A DNA stretch of 32,932 nucleotides. It comes from an uncultured beta proteobacterium (lineage in GTDB: Bacteria; Pseudomonadota; Gammaproteobacteria; Burkholderiales; Burkholderiaceae_B). Position 1 is the stretch's first letter. Each line of letters starts with the position of its first letter. The stretch lies in NCBI GenBank assembly GCA_903894155.1, contig CAITPF010000388.1, forward strand, positions 1 through 32,932, written 5' to 3'. Under the pieces are notes generated by a model. It saw only the letters and a list, made by a program, of their open reading frames with translations. It searched no databases and was not told the DNA's origin. This document shows positions 30,542 through 32,932 of this stretch, piece by piece. Made by a program: the position numbers and the translations under genes.

Positions 30542-31348
30542 TCATGGTTTGGCCGCCTTTGCTGCCGCGCGCTTCGCCAGATCTGATTTCAGCCTGTCCA
30601 GAGCGTCCTTGTGCTCGACCGTCGTGTGGCACATTGCCTGCATCGCCGCCGTCAGGTCAAGAAATCCTGAAAACTGGGCCTGGCCAGCTTCGCGCAGCAG
30701 GCGCTTCATCAGGCGCAGCGCGGGCCCCGGGCGATCGGCAATCTGCCGGGCCAGTCGCAAGGCTTCTGGCAGCACTTCGTCAAACGGAAGGACCTTGAGC
30801 ACGAGCCCCATTTCGAGCGCGCGCGAGGCCGAAATGGGCTCCCCTGTATAGAAGATTTCTGCGGCGTTCTGCGGGCCGACTGCGCGGGTCAGAAACAGGG
30901 CACCGCCGTCGCCCGGCAGAATGCCGAGTTTCGAAAAATTCATCGCGAACGTGGCCGTCTCCGATGCGATCCGCAAATCGCAGAGCAGCGCCATGCCGAA
31001 TCCAGAGCCATAGGCGGGGCCATTCACCGCCGCGACCGCGGGCACCTCAAGGTCATACAAGGCGCGTGTAAAACGCTGGATGCCGTGATGCCGGTAGTAA
31101 TGATTGACGTCGATCGTCGGCATCGTGTTGAAGCTTTCCATGAGCTTGAATTCGCCGCCCGCCGAGAATGTTTTGCCGGCGCCGGTGATGACGGCCGCAT
31201 GAAAGCCCGGGTCGCGATTGACCTGTTCAATAACATCGACCATGGCCTCAATCACATCCGGCGTGGAGTTGGCGTTGCGGATGTCTTCGCGATTGATGGT
31301 AATGACTGCCACGTGGCCGTCTCGCTCTAACAGCACCGAAGAAGTCAT
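30542..31348 (-). CDS. Enoyl-CoA hydratase/isomerase (crotonase) family protein
   Basis: A 268-residue crotonase-fold enzyme. The CoA-binding and oxyanion-hole elements are FSAGGEFKLM (61-70) and GPAYGSGFGMALLCDLRIAS (110-129). The two Glu residues of classical hydratases are not conserved: GGGCEL becomes GSGFGM and the QPE block becomes MNF (136-138). Instead there is an Asp in LPGDGG (Asp147). The protein is therefore unlikely to be a standard hydratase and could be an isomerase, hydrolase or lyase of the superfamily. It follows the CoA-transferase by 31 bases, so it probably acts on the CoA ester made by that enzyme. Confidence 0.9.
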   Translation of the reverse strand: MTSSVLLERDGHVAVITINREDIRNANSTPDVIEAMVDVIEQVNRDPGFHAAVITGAGKTFSAGGEFKLMESFNTMPTIDVNHYYRHHGIQRFTRALYDLEVPAVAAVNGPAYGSGFGMALLCDLRIASETATFAMNFSKLGILPGDGGALFLTRAVGPQNAAEIFYTGEPISASRALEMGLVLKVLPFDEVLPEALRLARQIADRPGPALRLMKRLLREAGQAQFSGFLDLTAAMQAMCHTTVEHKDALDRLKSDLAKRAAAKAAKP

Positions 31349-31379
31349 GTTTTACGCCCTATGAAAAATACGTGTGCGC

Positions 31380-32564
31380 CTAGCCGATGACGCCTGAATC
31401 CCGCAGCGAAGCAAGTTGCGCCGGTGTATATCCCAATAGCTCACTGAGCACCTCATCCGAATGCTGGCCGAGCATGGGCGGGGCGTAGCGAAGACTCGAG
31501 GGCGTTTCCGAGAGCTTGATCGGAGTGCCGACCAGTTTGAGCGGAACGCCGTCGGGGCTTTGGGTTTCGATGATCATGTCGTTGGCGCGCACCTGGGGAT
31601 CGTCGACCATGCTCATCAGTGTTCTCACAGGGGCGCAGGGTACGCGATGCTCCTCCAGCCGCGCGACCCAGTCCTCGACCCGGCCTGTTGCAAAGATTTC
31701 CTGCAGCAGGGGGATGAGCGATGGCTTGTTGCGCAGGCGGTCGTGCGTGGTCAGGAACCGCTCGTCCTTCGCCAGGTCGGGCGCGTCGATGGCCCGGCAA
31801 AAGGACTGCCAGGCTTCGTCGTTGGTCGCCCCGGCGAGGATGTAGCCATCCTGGCACAGGAACGACTGGTAGGGCACGATGTGTCCGACCCCGGAGCCCT
31901 CGCGCCGGGGCTTCTTGTCGCCGATCGTATAGTTGGTGATGTGATACGCAAGCAAGGCCATGCTTGTTTCCAGCAGCGAGACATTCACGTTCTGGCCGCG
32001 CGCTTTGCCACTCTTGCGGGCGAGCAACGCGAGCAGTATCCCGTTGACGGCCAGCATGCCGGTGCTCAGGTCGATGGTGGAGATGCCCGCACGCATGGGG
32101 GGGCCGTCCGGGTCGCCCGTCAAATCCATGATTCCGGCGTATGCCTGGACCATCAGGTCATACCCGGGCTTCTCGGTCATTTCGCCCTTGGCGCCAAAGC
32201 CTGAGACCTGGCAGCAAATGAGATCCGGGTTGATCGCCCGCATGCTCTCGTAGTCGACTTTCAGGCGTCGCGCGACAGAGGGCAGAAACGCGTGCAGCAG
32301 CACATCGCTGCATTTGACAAGGCCATGCAGGATCTTCTGGCCTTCGTCGGTCTTGAGGTTGAGCGCGATCCCGCGCTTATTGCGGTTGACGCTTTGATAG
32401 TTGGGGCTCTGGTTGTTCTTGACGGGAAACCAACGCCGCGTTTCGTCGCCCTGCAGGTCTTCAACGCGAATGACGTCGGCGCCGAAGTCGCCGAGCATCT
32501 GTGCACAGGATGGCCCGGCCATGACGCGTGCTAAATCGATGACTCTTACGCCGGTCAATGGCAT
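31380..32564 (-). CDS. Class III (CaiB/BaiF) CoA-transferase
   Basis: A 394-residue family III CoA-transferase, which moves CoA between carboxylic acids through an aspartyl-CoA thioester and works as an interlocked dimer. Seen are the opening GVRVIDLARVMAGP, the CoA-contact NRNKRG (60-65), VSGFGAKGE, and the probable catalytic Asp136 in PGYDLMVQAYAG. GGAGG stands 11 nt before the ATG. First gene of the minus-strand operon CoA-transferase, crotonase, Bug, Bug. It would activate the acid brought in by the receptors. The acid is unknown. Confidence 0.93.
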   Translation of the reverse strand: MPLTGVRVIDLARVMAGPSCAQMLGDFGADVIRVEDLQGDETRRWFPVKNNQSPNYQSVNRNKRGIALNLKTDEGQKILHGLVKCSDVLLHAFLPSVARRLKVDYESMRAINPDLICCQVSGFGAKGEMTEKPGYDLMVQAYAGIMDLTGDPDGPPMRAGISTIDLSTGMLAVNGILLALLARKSGKARGQNVNVSLLETSMALLAYHITNYTIGDKKPRREGSGVGHIVPYQSFLCQDGYILAGATNDEAWQSFCRAIDAPDLAKDERFLTTHDRLRNKPSLIPLLQEIFATGRVEDWVARLEEHRVPCAPVRTLMSMVDDPQVRANDMIIETQSPDGVPLKLVGTPIKLSETPSSLRYAPPMLGQHSDEVLSELLGYTPAQLASLRDSGVIG

Positions 32565-32667
32565 ATTTGAATGTTCCTCCCCGATGGTCCGCCGACGCTT
32601 GCTTTTATGGTTGGTCTGATTCTTGTGACGGTCGTTCGATGGTACTCACGGGGTATGGTGCAGTCAA

Positions 32668-32932
32668 GGCGGCGCCCCTTCGCGGGGCGGATGCGCAGCG
32701 GGCGGGCAGCCGTCAGTCCCGTGCCCGGCCGTATAGGCGGCCGAGGAAATCGCCAAAGGCGGCGCAGTGGTCTGCACAACCTGTTTGAGGCCCTTTAGGG
32801 CCGAGTTGTTGTGCAGACGCGCCGACTGGCGATTTCGGAGGGTAGTGGGCGAAGCCCACCCGCCGACCCGGCCGGGCACGGGACTGACGGCTGCCCGCCC
32901 GCTGCGCATCCGCCCCGCGAAGGGGCGCCGCC
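32668..32932. repeat. Long nested palindromic element with 64-bp inverted arms
   Basis: The arm 32668-32731 is the exact reverse complement of 32869-32932, the last base of the window, so it may extend further. Inside are more inverted pairs: GAAATCGCCA (32746-32755) with TGGCGATTTC (32827-32836), GTCTGCACAAC (32770-32780) with GTTGTGCAGAC (32808-32818), GGCCCT-TT-AGGGCC (32789-32802), and a hairpin GTGGGC-GAA-GCCCAC (32845-32859). Each outer arm also holds a small CCCC-TTCGC-GGGG hairpin. No protein is encoded. It could be a non-autonomous mobile repeat, a long intergenic hairpin, or an assembly inversion at a contig edge. The 103 bases between it and the CoA-transferase start (32565-32667) show nothing clear. 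Confidence 0.85.

Noticed and set aside
32668-32932. CRISPR array or insertion-sequence end
   Set aside because: The repeat is a single inverted pair with nested hairpins, without regularly spaced direct repeats, transposase or target duplication visible.

Overview
The window looks like chromosomal DNA of a GC-rich betaproteobacterium, most likely Burkholderiales/Alcaligenaceae (Bordetella/Achromobacter/Pusillimonas-like). The main reason is the abundance of Bug-type (TctC-like) periplasmic solute-binding proteins: six are present, a hallmark of that group. Most of the window encodes uptake and catabolism of organic acids, amino-acid derivatives and CoA-linked intermediates. I see no tRNA, rRNA, CRISPR array or transposase gene.

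Layout. 165-1103: a fumarylacetoacetate-hydrolase-family enzyme, followed by a polypurine tandem repeat with a four-tract G-quadruplex motif. 5817-1314 (minus): a tctB-tctA-tctC tripartite transporter operon ending with a fumarate-reductase-like FAD dehydrogenase. A 447-bp divergent control region (two sigma70-like promoters and a tandem 23-bp repeat) separates it from a plus-strand pair, an HMG-CoA-lyase-like enzyme and an MmgE/PrpD protein (6265-8607), closed by a strong terminator. 10969-8756 (minus): a lipoprotein, a second Bug protein and a dienelactone hydrolase. 11129-12517: an M20 peptidase. 17358-12531 (minus): selB, a thioredoxin-reductase-like flavoprotein, a GST and a polytopic membrane protein. 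17597-18559: a stand-alone Bug protein. 18568-20962 (minus): a periplasmic M20 peptidase and an amino-acid-binding protein, divergent from an XRE-cupin regulator.

The most notable locus is 21036-26903 (plus): XRE-cupin regulator, Asp/Glu-racemase-family enzyme, a two-part open reading frame interrupted by one in-frame UGA, a Bug protein, and an argininosuccinate-lyase-like protein that lacks the canonical catalytic residues. I read the interrupted frame as one 574-residue selenoprotein of the UGSC family. The UGA lies exactly at the Sec position (a U-G-N-C motif), the frame stays open for 469 codons after it, and a perfect 8-bp hairpin with a G-starting loop begins 12 nt after it, as in bacterial SECIS elements. 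selB lies 5 kb away on the other strand. An ordinary gene caller would split or truncate this gene.

After the cluster come two decayed genes: a short-chain-dehydrogenase C-terminal remnant and a metallophosphoesterase with a single-base frameshift. A minus-strand operon follows (32564-28402: class III CoA-transferase, crotonase, two tandem Bug proteins). The window ends in a 265-bp nested palindromic element with 64-bp perfect inverted arms.

All functional names come from reading motifs by eye. No database search, fold or alignment was run.
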